From Actinomycetospora sp. (GTDB lineage Bacteria; Actinomycetota; Actinomycetes; Mycobacteriales; Pseudonocardiaceae), in NCBI GenBank assembly GCA_025925615.1, contig JAICLN010000071.1, forward strand, positions 1 through 12,585: a stretch of DNA of 12,585 nt, in the 5' to 3' direction. Positions 1 to 6,446 of the stretch are shown here, in pieces. Every line of letters begins with the position of its first letter. Position 1 is the stretch's first letter. The notes beneath the pieces were generated by a model. That model searched no databases and was not told where the DNA came from. It was given only the letters and a program-made list of their open reading frames with translations. The position numbers and the translations under genes were made by a program.

Positions 1-1
1 G

Positions 2-847
2 CTGCGGCTCGTCCGGGACCACGGCGTCACCCACGTCATCGGCGGGGACGACCTGTTCGGCCGGCTCGAGGACGCCTGGGAGGCCGACCCCCGGCCGCTG
101 CCCGCCTGGCGCCACGGCGCGGTCGCCGACTTCGCCGGGCGGTCGCGGGAGGTCGCGCACTGGGCGCAGGAGCGGTTCGGGGTGCCCGTGTGCGGGGTGT
201 ACGGCTCGTCGGAGGGCTTCGCCCTGGCCGCGGTGCAGGACGCCGACCTCGACGTCGACCTCCGCATCCGCGGCGGCGGCCGCCCGGTGTCGGAGGACAT
301 CGAGGTGCGGGTGGTCGACCCCGAGACCGGCGCCGACCGGCCCGTCGGCGAGACCGGGGAGCTCTGGTTCCGCGGGCCGCACGTGATGACCGGCTACTTC
401 GGCGACGCGGACGCGACGGCCGCCGCGATCACCCCCGAGGGCTGGCTGCGCAGCTCGGACCTCGGCCACCTCGATCCCGACAACGGCGGGTACGTCTACT
501 CGTGCCGCGCCGGGGACGCGCTGCGCCTCCGGGGCTTCCTCGTGCAGCCCGCCGAGATCGAGGCCTTCCTCCTCGAGCACGAGGCCGTCGCCATGGCGAA
601 GGTCGTCGGGGCCCGCGACGCGCACGGCGCTGACGTCGCGGTCGCCTTCGTGGTGCCCGCGCCGGACGCGGCGTGCACCGAGGACGCCCTTCTCGCGCAC
701 TGCCGCGCGCACCTGGCCGGGTTCAAGGTGCCCACCCGGATCGAGGTGCTCGACGAGCTGCCCATGACAGCCGGCACCAACGGGCCGAAGGTGCGCACCC
801 CCGTGCTGCGGGAGCGCGCGGCGACACTGGTCGAAACCGATGCCTGA
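2..847 (+). CDS. AMP-forming acyl-CoA synthetase, C-terminal part (5' truncated)
   Basis: The frame is open from the window's left edge to TGA at 845-847, so about 281 residues of the C-terminal half are visible and the start lies outside. The family adenylates a carboxylic acid with ATP and then forms the CoA thioester. Visible ANL motifs: GVYGSSEG (A5-like, about residues 65-72), GELWFRGPHVMTGYF (A6), WLRSSDLG (A7, with the ATP-ribose Asp), the A8 hinge CRAGDALRLRG followed by QPAEIE, and a C-terminal lysine at codon 788-790 in GTNGPKVRT, the place of the catalytic A10 Lys. Two deviations stand out: the A8 hinge has Cys where Gly is usual (GRxKE), and the A10 segment reads TNGPK rather than TGK. 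Substrate is unknown. It converges on the leftward gene ending at 924, leaving a 76-base gap with no clear terminator. The family call is firm; the specific function is not. Confidence 0.9.
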   Translation: MRLVRDHGVTHVIGGDDLFGRLEDAWEADPRPLPAWRHGAVADFAGRSREVAHWAQERFGVPVCGVYGSSEGFALAAVQDADLDVDLRIRGGGRPVSEDIEVRVVDPETGADRPVGETGELWFRGPHVMTGYFGDADATAAAITPEGWLRSSDLGHLDPDNGGYVYSCRAGDALRLRGFLVQPAEIEAFLLEHEAVAMAKVVGARDAHGADVAVAFVVPAPDAACTEDALLAHCRAHLAGFKVPTRIEVLDELPMTAGTNGPKVRTPVLRERAATLVETDA

Positions 848-923
848 CCTGTGCCCGGTCCGCGACGATCGCGTCGACGTCCTCTCGGCGTCAGCGACGG
901 CGGCCGTGGGGGCGGAGCACCGG

Positions 924-1352
924 TCAGGGGTCGATGGACACCAGCCACGGCATGTTGTCGGGTTCCTTCCGCCCGGGCAGGTAGGCGTTCAACACCGGCG
1001 GAACCCAGATCCGCCACGGCAGGTCGAGCTCGGTCGAGAGCCGGTTTAGAAGGGCCGCCCCGGCCGCTCCCGGGCGGAGCCGCACGTGCACCGGCCCCAC
1101 GCCGACGTAGCGCACAGTCGCCTCGTCGGCGCCCGGCGAGGCGAGACGCACGCGGGCCGCTTGGACGAGCTCCGGCAGTTCCCCGCGGAAGTGGTCGATC
1201 GCGTCGAAGGTCACCGAGGTCGCGGAGCGACCGGTAGCGTGCTCGCAGAAGGTGTCGAGACGCGCTTGGAGCGAGTCCGAGACGAAGATGGTTCGCGGCT
1301 CGATCTCGCCTCCCCCGCGCTCCTCACGCACGGCACCCGGTCCGCTGCTCAC
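924..1352 (-). CDS. Hypothetical protein with possible ribbon-helix-helix N-terminus
   Basis: A 142-residue protein I do not recognise. I chose the GTG at 1352 because a strong ribosome binding site (GGGAGGAGG, 1360-1368) lies 7 bases upstream; an ATG at 1394 has no comparable support. After a polar leader, residues about 18-55 (RTIFVSDSLQARLDTF, then ATGRSATSVTFDAIDHF) have the shape of a short beta strand, a helix, a Gly-x-Ser turn and a second helix, as in ribbon-helix-helix DNA-binding proteins. The second half (VRYVGVGPVHVRLRPG, LPWRIWVPPVLNAYLPG) looks like a separate beta-rich domain rich in Trp and Pro. No signal peptide or membrane segment is seen. It is the last gene of the leftward run, 84 bases after the acetyltransferase, and may have its own transcription. 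The DNA-binding idea is inference from pattern only. Confidence 0.7.
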   Translation of the reverse strand: MSSGPGAVREERGGGEIEPRTIFVSDSLQARLDTFCEHATGRSATSVTFDAIDHFRGELPELVQAARVRLASPGADEATVRYVGVGPVHVRLRPGAAGAALLNRLSTELDLPWRIWVPPVLNAYLPGRKEPDNMPWLVSIDP

Positions 1353-1359
1353 CCGCTCG

Positions 1360-1368
1360 CCTCCTCCC
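1360..1368 (-). promoter_or_regulatory. Ribosome binding site deciding the GTG start at 1352
   Basis: On the minus strand this reads GGGAGGAGG, with a 7-base spacer to GTG at 1352. It is the reason the 142-residue start is preferred over the upstream ATG at 1394. Confidence 0.7.
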
Positions 1369-1409
1369 GACCAGCACGTCCAGGATCGTCGCACAGGCGG
1401 TGGACGGCA

Positions 1410-1425
1410 GACGGCGAGCGCCGTC
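1410..1425. repeat. 16-bp perfect palindrome between leftward genes
   Basis: GACGGCG, spacer AG, CGCCGTC: a perfect inverted repeat starting 11 bases past the acetyltransferase stop codon (1437) and 58 bases upstream of the next gene's GTG. As RNA it would form a 6-bp GC stem with a 4-base loop. An overlapping alternative stem (CCGTC-GTC-GACGG, 1421-1433) is also possible. There is no T-run, so it would be at best a U-less actinobacterial terminator, or else an operator or an mRNA-stabilising hairpin. GC-rich DNA yields such stems by chance. Confidence 0.35.
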
Positions 1426-1436
1426 GTCGACGGTCG

Positions 1437-1976
1437 TCAAGACCCACCGTTCAGCTCCGCGTCGAGACCGACCGTGCGCATCGAGGCCCAGCTGTCGTCG
1501 ACGTGGTGGGCGAGCAGCACGAGGTCGCGCAGCGCGCCGGTGCGGTCGCGGACGTGGTCGCGCAGCAACGCCTCGCCGGTGAACCCGAGCCCGGTGAACA
1601 TGGCCAACAGCGCTTCCTGGTCGGCCACCACCTCGACCTGCACCTTGGTCAGGCCTCGTCCCACGGCGTCGCGCAGGGCGTGGCGAGCGAGCGTCCGACC
1701 CAGACCGGCGCCGCGATGACCCGGGTGCACGACGAGGCGGATCTCGCCGACGTGGTCGGACCAACCGCGCAGCGGGAGCACCGCGAGGAAGCCGACCATC
1801 CGCTGGTCCTCGTCGAGGGCGAGCCATTGACGCTGTGGGTCCAGCCACGCGCGGATGGCCTCGACGCTGTCGGCGTCCTCCTTGACGAAGGTCCGGTCCC
1901 CCTCGGGGAGGTCCGCGAAGAAGCGCGCCAGGGCCTCGACGTAGGCCTCGTCGATCGGGACGATCCGTGTGGTCAC
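1437..1976 (-). CDS. GNAT-family N-acetyltransferase
   Basis: A 179-residue cytoplasmic protein with the GNAT fold, which transfers an acyl group from acyl-CoA to an amine. Motif A is clear: strand GEIRLVVHP (78-85) followed by the CoA pyrophosphate loop GHRGAGLG (R88-x-x-G91-x-G93) and helix RTLARHALRDA. Motif B appears as VEVVADQEALLAMFTGLGFTGEA (about 114-136), with the usual GLGF turn. The GTG start at 1976 overlaps the TGA of phaC by four bases (GTGA), with a GGAG about 8 bases upstream inside phaC, so translation is probably coupled to the synthase. Substrate (small amine or protein) is unknown. Association with a PHA synthase could be regulatory or simply operonic. Confidence 0.9.
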   Translation of the reverse strand: MTTRIVPIDEAYVEALARFFADLPEGDRTFVKEDADSVEAIRAWLDPQRQWLALDEDQRMVGFLAVLPLRGWSDHVGEIRLVVHPGHRGAGLGRTLARHALRDAVGRGLTKVQVEVVADQEALLAMFTGLGFTGEALLRDHVRDRTGALRDLVLLAHHVDDSWASMRTVGLDAELNGGS

Positions 1977-3070
1977 CGGGCATCTCCGATCGGCTCGCTG
2001 CGTCGGCGCAGGAAGTCGATGATCGTGGGGATCGTCGTGCGCGCCGCCGTCCTGCCCACCACCAACCCGATATGGCCCGCGTCGAGGCGCAGCTCGTGGC
2101 GGTCGGACGAGCCGACGAGATCGATCAGCGGGCCGGCGGCGTCCTCGGGGACGATGTGGTCCCGGCAGGCCAGGACGGTCAGGAACGGCACGGTGATGTC
2201 GCGCAGGTGCACGCGGTCGCCGCCGACGACGAGCCGGTCGGTGAGCAGGCCGTTGTCCCGCACGAGCATGTCGACGGTCTGCCGGGCCGCGGCGCCCGGG
2301 AACGGGATGTGGTCGTCGGACCAGCTGGTCATGGCCTGGTAGGCGGCCACGTACTCGTCGCTCCAGAGCTGGTCCCACAGCGTGACGTAGCGACTGACCT
2401 CCGCAGTGGGGCGCAGCGTCCGGAAGCTCTGCAGCACCACGTCCGGCGGCACGTTGCCGTCGTCGTCGAGGACGTCGTCGAGCTCGAGCCCGCCGCTGGT
2501 GAAGAGCGCGGACGTCGGGCCCATCGCCGCGAAGTCGACCGGCGTGGCCATCACCGACAGGCTCCGCAACGGCGAGCGTGGGTGGTGGGCCCCATGGAGC
2601 AGGGCGAGGATCCCGCCGAAGCAGTATCCGAGCAGGCTGACCTCGTCCGCACCCGACCGCCGCCGGACCTCCGCGATCCCCGCCGGCAGGAAGTCGTCGA
2701 CGTAGTCCTCGAGCAGGTTGGCCGCGTCGCGCTCGTCCGGCTCGCCCCAGTCGAGCAGATAGACGTCGAACCCGGCCTCGAGCAATTGCTCGACGAAGCT
2801 GTTGCCGGGGGTCAGGTCGAGGATGTAGCTGCGACTGATGAGGCTGAACACGATGAGCAGCGGCGGGCCGACCCGCACCCGGTCGCTGCGGTAGTGCCAC
2901 AGCTCGCAGCGCCCCCGGCGCCAGACGACGTCCTTCGGCGCCTGCCCCACCCGGACCCGCCCGACACCGGTGGCGAGCCGGATCCCGTTACGGGCCCTCA
3001 GGCTGTTGCGCTCGACGTCCCGACGGATGCGGTCCAGGACGGTCGACGACGTCCCGCTCGGTCCGCTCAC
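1973..3070 (-). CDS. phaC: Class III-type poly(3-hydroxyalkanoate) synthase, PhaC subunit
   Basis: A 365-residue alpha/beta-hydrolase-fold protein that, by family, polymerises (R)-3-hydroxyacyl-CoA at the surface of PHA granules. The nucleophile elbow GYCFGG has Cys (C150) in the lipase-box position, the hallmark that separates PHA synthases from ordinary Ser hydrolases. Asp304 (CRDHIVP) and His333 (AGHIGLVVG) complete the triad; these numbers lie within two residues of the Cys149/Asp302/His331 triad of the Allochromatium enzyme, and the length (about 355 there) also fits classes III/IV rather than the longer classes I/II. I chose GTG at 3070, with AGGAGG 6 bases upstream (3077-3082); GTG at 3097, with AGGA 8 bases upstream, would add nine residues. 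Either start lies inside the 3' end of the PhaE-like gene (83-110 bases of overlap in another frame). A granule-bound depolymerase or acyltransferase is less likely given the Cys box. Confidence 0.85.
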   Translation of the reverse strand: MSGPSGTSSTVLDRIRRDVERNSLRARNGIRLATGVGRVRVGQAPKDVVWRRGRCELWHYRSDRVRVGPPLLIVFSLISRSYILDLTPGNSFVEQLLEAGFDVYLLDWGEPDERDAANLLEDYVDDFLPAGIAEVRRRSGADEVSLLGYCFGGILALLHGAHHPRSPLRSLSVMATPVDFAAMGPTSALFTSGGLELDDVLDDDGNVPPDVVLQSFRTLRPTAEVSRYVTLWDQLWSDEYVAAYQAMTSWSDDHIPFPGAAARQTVDMLVRDNGLLTDRLVVGGDRVHLRDITVPFLTVLACRDHIVPEDAAGPLIDLVGSSDRHELRLDAGHIGLVVGRTAARTTIPTIIDFLRRRSEPIGDAR

Positions 3071-3383
3071 CGGCGGCCTCCTCGACGGATCGGTCACGGA
3101 GTCGTTCCTGCTCGAGGCGCAGCGTCAGCCGCCGCACCTCGCGGTCGAGCGCACCGACCTGCGAGTGCAGCCGCGCGAGATCCGACCCGGCCGGCAGGTT
3201 GACCACGTGCCACGCGGCGGCGCTCGCCTCGGTGAAGCCGTGGCGGACCAGGGAGCGGGCCCACGTCAGCGTCGCGGTGACCCGGGCGTACCCCTCGGTG
3301 CGCACCAGGGCCTCGAGCGGCGGGGCGACGGCGCCCTCCGCGCTGTCGAAGGCTCGCCGCCACCACGCACGCTGGTCGGCCAT
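2988..3383 (-). CDS. PhaE/phasin-like small partner of the PHA synthase
   Basis: A 131-residue protein from ATG at 3383 to TAA at 2988. The N-terminal half is helical ([20 protein letters not shown], then [17 protein letters not shown]). Residues 59-95 follow the arrangement seen at the C-terminus of PhaE, PhaR and PhaF-type granule proteins: an [10 protein letters not shown] hinge followed by a heptad-like coiled coil ([21 protein letters not shown]). The tail (96-131) is charged and disordered-looking. It lies directly upstream of phaC and overlaps it, as expected for the accessory subunit of a two-component class III/IV synthase, although PhaE is normally much longer (about 350 residues). 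Role inferred: activating PhaC or anchoring it to granules. Its ribosome binding site is weak (CGATCGAG before ATG). It could instead be a simple phasin. Confidence 0.7.
   Translation of the reverse strand: MADQRAWWRRAFDSAEGAVAPPLEALVRTEGYARVTATLTWARSLVRHGFTEASAAAWHVVNLPAGSDLARLHSQVGALDREVRRLTLRLEQERLRDRSVEEAAGERTERDVVDRPGPHPSGRRAQQPEGP
3077..3082 (-). promoter_or_regulatory. Ribosome binding site favouring the phaC start at 3070
   Basis: On the minus strand this is AGGAGG, 6 bases before GTG 3070, and it lies within the coding sequence of the upstream PhaE-like gene. It supports the shorter phaC start over GTG 3097. Confidence 0.55.
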
Positions 3384-3508
3384 CGCTCGATCGTGGCACG
3401 ACGCCGGCGCCACCGCGTGCCGAGCGGCACCCCGGCGGCGTTCCACCGGAGGGCGTGTCCGGCGACACCCCAGCGGGCAACCGCGCCCAGCGATCGAGGA
3501 GGTCGACG
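3384..3508. promoter_or_regulatory. Divergent intergenic region between the PHA genes and the fatty-acyl-CoA ligase
   Basis: These 125 bases separate the start codons of the leftward PhaE-like gene and the rightward ligase, so both promoters should lie here, but I cannot identify convincing -35/-10 boxes in the GC-rich sequence. A small inverted repeat GTGTC-CGGC-GACAC lies at 3455-3468. The octamer CGATCGAG occurs just before both start codons, in opposite orientation. The AATC-GATT operator seen in the right part of the window is absent here. Confidence 0.4.
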
Positions 3509-5023
3509 ATGACGAATCTCGCCACGGCACTGGTCGATGCCGCCGACCGGTACGGCGACCGGCCGGCCCTGCGGCTCGACGAGCACGTGCTCACCTACGC
3601 CGAGTTCCTCGACGCGGCTCGTGCCGTCGCGGGCGCGTTGCGCGCCCGTGGTCTCGAGCCCGGTGCGCGGGTGGGTCTGGTGTTCCCCAACGTGCCCGCG
3701 TTCCCGGTGGCGTTCCACGGGGCGCTGATGGCGGGCTGTGCGGTAGTGCCCATGAATCCCCTGCTCAAGGCGCGGGAGATCGAGTACTACCTGCAGGACT
3801 CGACGATGTCGCTGGTGCTCGCGTGGGACCAGGCGGCGGACGCGGCACGGGAGGCGGGCGCGAACCGGGACACCGAGGTGTGGGCCATGCCGGCCACCGG
3901 CCCCACAGCCGATCAGCTCGGGAGCGGCGAGCCGGTGGACGGGCCCGAGGAGCGCGCCGACGACGACACCGCGGTCGTGCTCTACACCTCCGGCACCACC
4001 GGCTCGCCCAAGGGCGCCGAGCTCACCCACGCGAACCTGCTCACCAACGCGCGCACCTCGGCCCGCACGCTGATGGAGATCACTCCCGACGACGTCGTGA
4101 TGGGCTGCCTGCCGCTCTTCCACGTCTTCGGGCTGACCTGCGGACTCAACGCCTCGGTGCTGTCCGGCTCCTGCCTGACGCTGCTCCCCCGCTTCGACGG
4201 AGCGAAGGCGCTGGGGATGATCGGCCGCGACCGCGTGACGGTGTTCGAGGGCGTCCCGACCATGTACTCGGCGATGCTGCACGTGCCCGACCGCGAGAGC
4301 TACGACGTGTCGTCGCTGCGGTCCTGCGTCTCGGGCGGGTCGGCGATGCCGGTCGAGGTCCTGCGCAACTTCGAGGACGCGTTCGGGTGCATCGTGCTGG
4401 AGGGCTACGGGCTCTCGGAGACCTCGCCGGTCGCCTCGTTCAACCACCCGCACGCCGAGCGCAAGCCCGGCTCGATCGGGACGCCGGTGGCCGGGATGGA
4501 GATGCGCCTGGTCGACGACCAGGGCGAGGAGGTGTCCGACGACGCGGTCGGGGAGATCGCCATCCGGGGCGAGGGACTGATGAAGGGCTACTGGGATCGC
4601 CCCGAGGCCACGGCCGACTCGATCCCCGACGGCTGGTTCCGCACCGGTGACCTGGCCCGCCGCGACGACGACGGCTACTACTTCATCGTCGACCGCAAGA
4701 AGGAGATGATCATCCGGGGCGGCTACAACGTCTACCCCCGCGAGATCGAGGAGGCCCTCTACGAGCACCCGGCGGTGGCCGAGGTCGCCGTCGTGGGCAT
4801 CCCGCACGCGGAGCTCGGCGAGGAGGTCGGGGCCGCGGTCGCGTTCCGGGCCGGCGAGTCGGCCACCGTCGACGAGCTCCGCGAGTTCGCGAAGGCCCGG
4901 GTGGCCGCCTACAAGTACCCGCGGCACCTCTGGGTCCTCGCCGAGCTGCCCAAGGGGCCGACCGGCAAGATCCTTCGCCGGTCCGTCGAAGTGCCCGATG
5001 AGGTCAGCACCGGCGGGGGCTGA
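3509..5023 (+). CDS. Fatty-acyl-CoA ligase (AMP-forming, FadD-like)
   Basis: A complete 504-residue ANL-superfamily enzyme that activates a carboxylic acid to its CoA thioester using ATP. ATG at 3509 is chosen for the AGGAGG six bases upstream; a frame extension to 3455 lacks such a site. Motifs in order: the P-loop [11 protein letters not shown] (159-169), LPLFHVFG (201-208), YGLSET (300-305), WFRTGD with the ATP-ribose Asp381, the hinge [11 protein letters not shown] (395-405) followed by [10 protein letters not shown], and the catalytic Lys487 in PTGKILRR. All core residues are intact. It is divergent from the PHA genes, so it may feed acyl-CoA into storage or beta-oxidation. Medium- or long-chain fatty acid is the most likely substrate class; 4-coumarate-type acids cannot be excluded. 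Confidence 0.93.
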   Translation: MTNLATALVDAADRYGDRPALRLDEHVLTYAEFLDAARAVAGALRARGLEPGARVGLVFPNVPAFPVAFHGALMAGCAVVPMNPLLKAREIEYYLQDSTMSLVLAWDQAADAAREAGANRDTEVWAMPATGPTADQLGSGEPVDGPEERADDDTAVVLYTSGTTGSPKGAELTHANLLTNARTSARTLMEITPDDVVMGCLPLFHVFGLTCGLNASVLSGSCLTLLPRFDGAKALGMIGRDRVTVFEGVPTMYSAMLHVPDRESYDVSSLRSCVSGGSAMPVEVLRNFEDAFGCIVLEGYGLSETSPVASFNHPHAERKPGSIGTPVAGMEMRLVDDQGEEVSDDAVGEIAIRGEGLMKGYWDRPEATADSIPDGWFRTGDLARRDDDGYYFIVDRKKEMIIRGGYNVYPREIEEALYEHPAVAEVAVVGIPHAELGEEVGAAVAFRAGESATVDELREFAKARVAAYKYPRHLWVLAELPKGPTGKILRRSVEVPDEVSTGGG

Positions 5024-5079
5024 CGCGTCCCCGGCGCGGAGACGACGTGCACCGCCCCACCTTCCGTACGGCGACGGCT

Positions 5080-5100
5080 TGTTCTAATCTCGATTAAACA
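5080..5100. promoter_or_regulatory. Operator copy 1, upstream of the FAD oxidoreductase
   Basis: TGTTCTAATC, spacer TC, then GATTAAACA. The left arm matches ten consecutive bases of the perfect palindrome at 9031-9054; the right arm matches it if one G is deleted (GATTAGAACA to GATTAAACA). The site ends 23 bases before the oxidoreductase ATG and is a conspicuous AT-rich island in the 100-base gap 5024-5123. TAATCT inside it fits a TAnnnT -10 box, so a bound repressor would block the promoter. Binding by a TetR-type protein is inference. Confidence 0.65.
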
Positions 5101-5123
5101 TCGCGCCGGCGAGGAGGACGCCC

Positions 5124-6437
5124 ATGACGAGCCCGGAGCACCGGTTCGACGCGCTCGTGATCGGCGCCGGGGCGGGCGGCCTGTTCGCGGCCGCGCGCCT
5201 GTCGCACCAGGGCTACCGCACGCTCGTCGTCGAGCGCCTCGACCGCGTCGGGGGCCGCGCCTCGAGCGAGGACATCGACGGCTTCACGGTCAACAACGGG
5301 GCGATCGTCATCGAGGTCGGCGGGATCACCGAGGAGACCTTCGCCGAGGTCGGGGCCCGCTTCGACGTCCGCCGCCCGAAGCCGCCGCTGCTCTACCGGA
5401 TCGGCGGCAAGGACGTCGACGTCACCGGCGGCGGGTGGGGCTTCCTGCTCTCGAAGCTCACCCGGCAGGGCGCGAAGCTGCTCGACGGCCTGGGCGCCGC
5501 CCGGACCGACGAGGGCATGCCCACCGGGTCGCTGTCCACGGCCGACTGGATCCGGCGCTACACGAGCAACGAGAACGTCCACGGGATCTTCCGCAACATG
5601 TGCGGCTCGGTGTTCGCGGTCAGCTCCGAGGAGCTCCCCGCCCAGGTGTTCCTCACCTACTTCACGCGGCGCAGCGCGTTCAAGAAGTTCGGGTTCTGCC
5701 CCGAGGGGACCGTCGGGATCTGGCGCGCGCTCGCCGACGTCGTCGTCGGGAACGGCGGCGAGGTGTGGCTCGACAGCGAGGTCACGGCGCTGGGTCTCGA
5801 CGAGGAGGGCGTCGTCGCCGGCGCTCTCGTCGCCCGCCCGGGCGCGCAGGTGGAGGTCGGCTGCCGGATGGCGGTCAGCGACGTCGGACCCGCCGCCACC
5901 GCCGACCTCGTCGGCCGCGAGCGCCTCGCCGCCGAGTACGTGGGAGGAGTCGACACCACGCCGTGCTCGATGATCGTCGTGAACTTCGCCAGCCGGGAGC
6001 CGCTGGTCGAGGCGCCGGGTCTGCTCAGCTTCGCGCGGACCCGGCGCATGGCCTACGTCGCGAACTTCACCGCCACCTGCCCCGAGACCGCGCCCGAGGG
6101 GTGGCACCTCTACAACGGGACGTCGGTCCCGCAGCCCGCCACCGGCCCGTTCGACGAGGCCGCCGAGACCGCGCTGCTCCACGAGGACCTGCACGAGCAG
6201 ATCCCCGGCTTCGCCGACGCGCGGATCCTGTCGACCTCCGTGTGGCGCGACGGCTGGCCGCCGCAGCGGGCGGTCGCCGGCTTCGACGTCACCCACACCA
6301 CGCCGGTGCGCAACCTCTGGAACGTCGGCGACGCGGTGAAGCAGTACGCCAACGGCGGCACCACCGCGTGCGCCGAGACCGCGAAGCTCGTCGTGGACGA
6401 GATCGCGGCCCGCTACCCGGTCGCCGTGCGGGGGTAA
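5124..6437 (+). CDS. FAD-dependent oxidoreductase, phytoene dehydrogenase-like
   Basis: A 437-residue flavoprotein of the CrtI/phytoene-desaturase-related amine-oxidase superfamily. The N-terminal dinucleotide-binding fold is textbook: LVIGAGAGGLFAAARL (G14-x-G16-x-x-G19) with acidic E38 ending strand 2, followed by DRVGGRASS. The C-terminal FAD motif is NLWNVGDAVKQYANGGTT (about 397-414) followed by ETAKLVV. There is no signal peptide or membrane anchor, and it is shorter than typical carotenoid desaturases (about 500). ATG 5124 has GAGGAGG six bases upstream. Carotenoid genes are absent nearby; the neighbours are CoA ligase, crotonase and Rieske genes and it carries the shared operator, so oxidation or desaturation of a cyclic or lipid catabolic intermediate is more plausible than pigment synthesis. 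It converges tail to tail with the next gene, nine bases between stops. Confidence 0.85.
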   Translation: MTSPEHRFDALVIGAGAGGLFAAARLSHQGYRTLVVERLDRVGGRASSEDIDGFTVNNGAIVIEVGGITEETFAEVGARFDVRRPKPPLLYRIGGKDVDVTGGGWGFLLSKLTRQGAKLLDGLGAARTDEGMPTGSLSTADWIRRYTSNENVHGIFRNMCGSVFAVSSEELPAQVFLTYFTRRSAFKKFGFCPEGTVGIWRALADVVVGNGGEVWLDSEVTALGLDEEGVVAGALVARPGAQVEVGCRMAVSDVGPAATADLVGRERLAAEYVGGVDTTPCSMIVVNFASREPLVEAPGLLSFARTRRMAYVANFTATCPETAPEGWHLYNGTSVPQPATGPFDEAAETALLHEDLHEQIPGFADARILSTSVWRDGWPPQRAVAGFDVTHTTPVRNLWNVGDAVKQYANGGTTACAETAKLVVDEIAARYPVAVRG

Positions 6438-6446
6438 AGCCCGGCC

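Noticed and set aside
848..923. CGCGA-CGA-TCGCG stem between convergent genes as a terminator
   Set aside because: The stem is only 5 bp and has no T-run; it is too weak to call.
3455..3468. GTGTC-CGGC-GACAC inverted repeat as an operator for the divergent PHA/ligase promoters
   Set aside because: Arms of only 5 bp in GC-rich DNA are expected by chance and there is no second copy. It is mentioned only inside the intergenic entry.
3266..4927. Long antisense open frame opposite the fatty-acyl-CoA ligase
   Set aside because: It is low-complexity (Val/Arg/Asp/His-rich), has no family motifs and exists because GC-rich third positions remove stops; the + strand protein has all ligase motifs.
5015..5040. 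GGGG...CCCC pairing after the fatty-acyl-CoA ligase stop as a terminator
   Set aside because: The stem is imperfect and short, with a 9-base loop and no T-run. It is not distinguishable from background.
5094..6296. Antisense open frame opposite the FAD oxidoreductase
   Set aside because: It has biased Arg/Ala/Gly/Asp composition and no recognisable domain, and it runs across the operator at its end. It is a shadow of the real gene.
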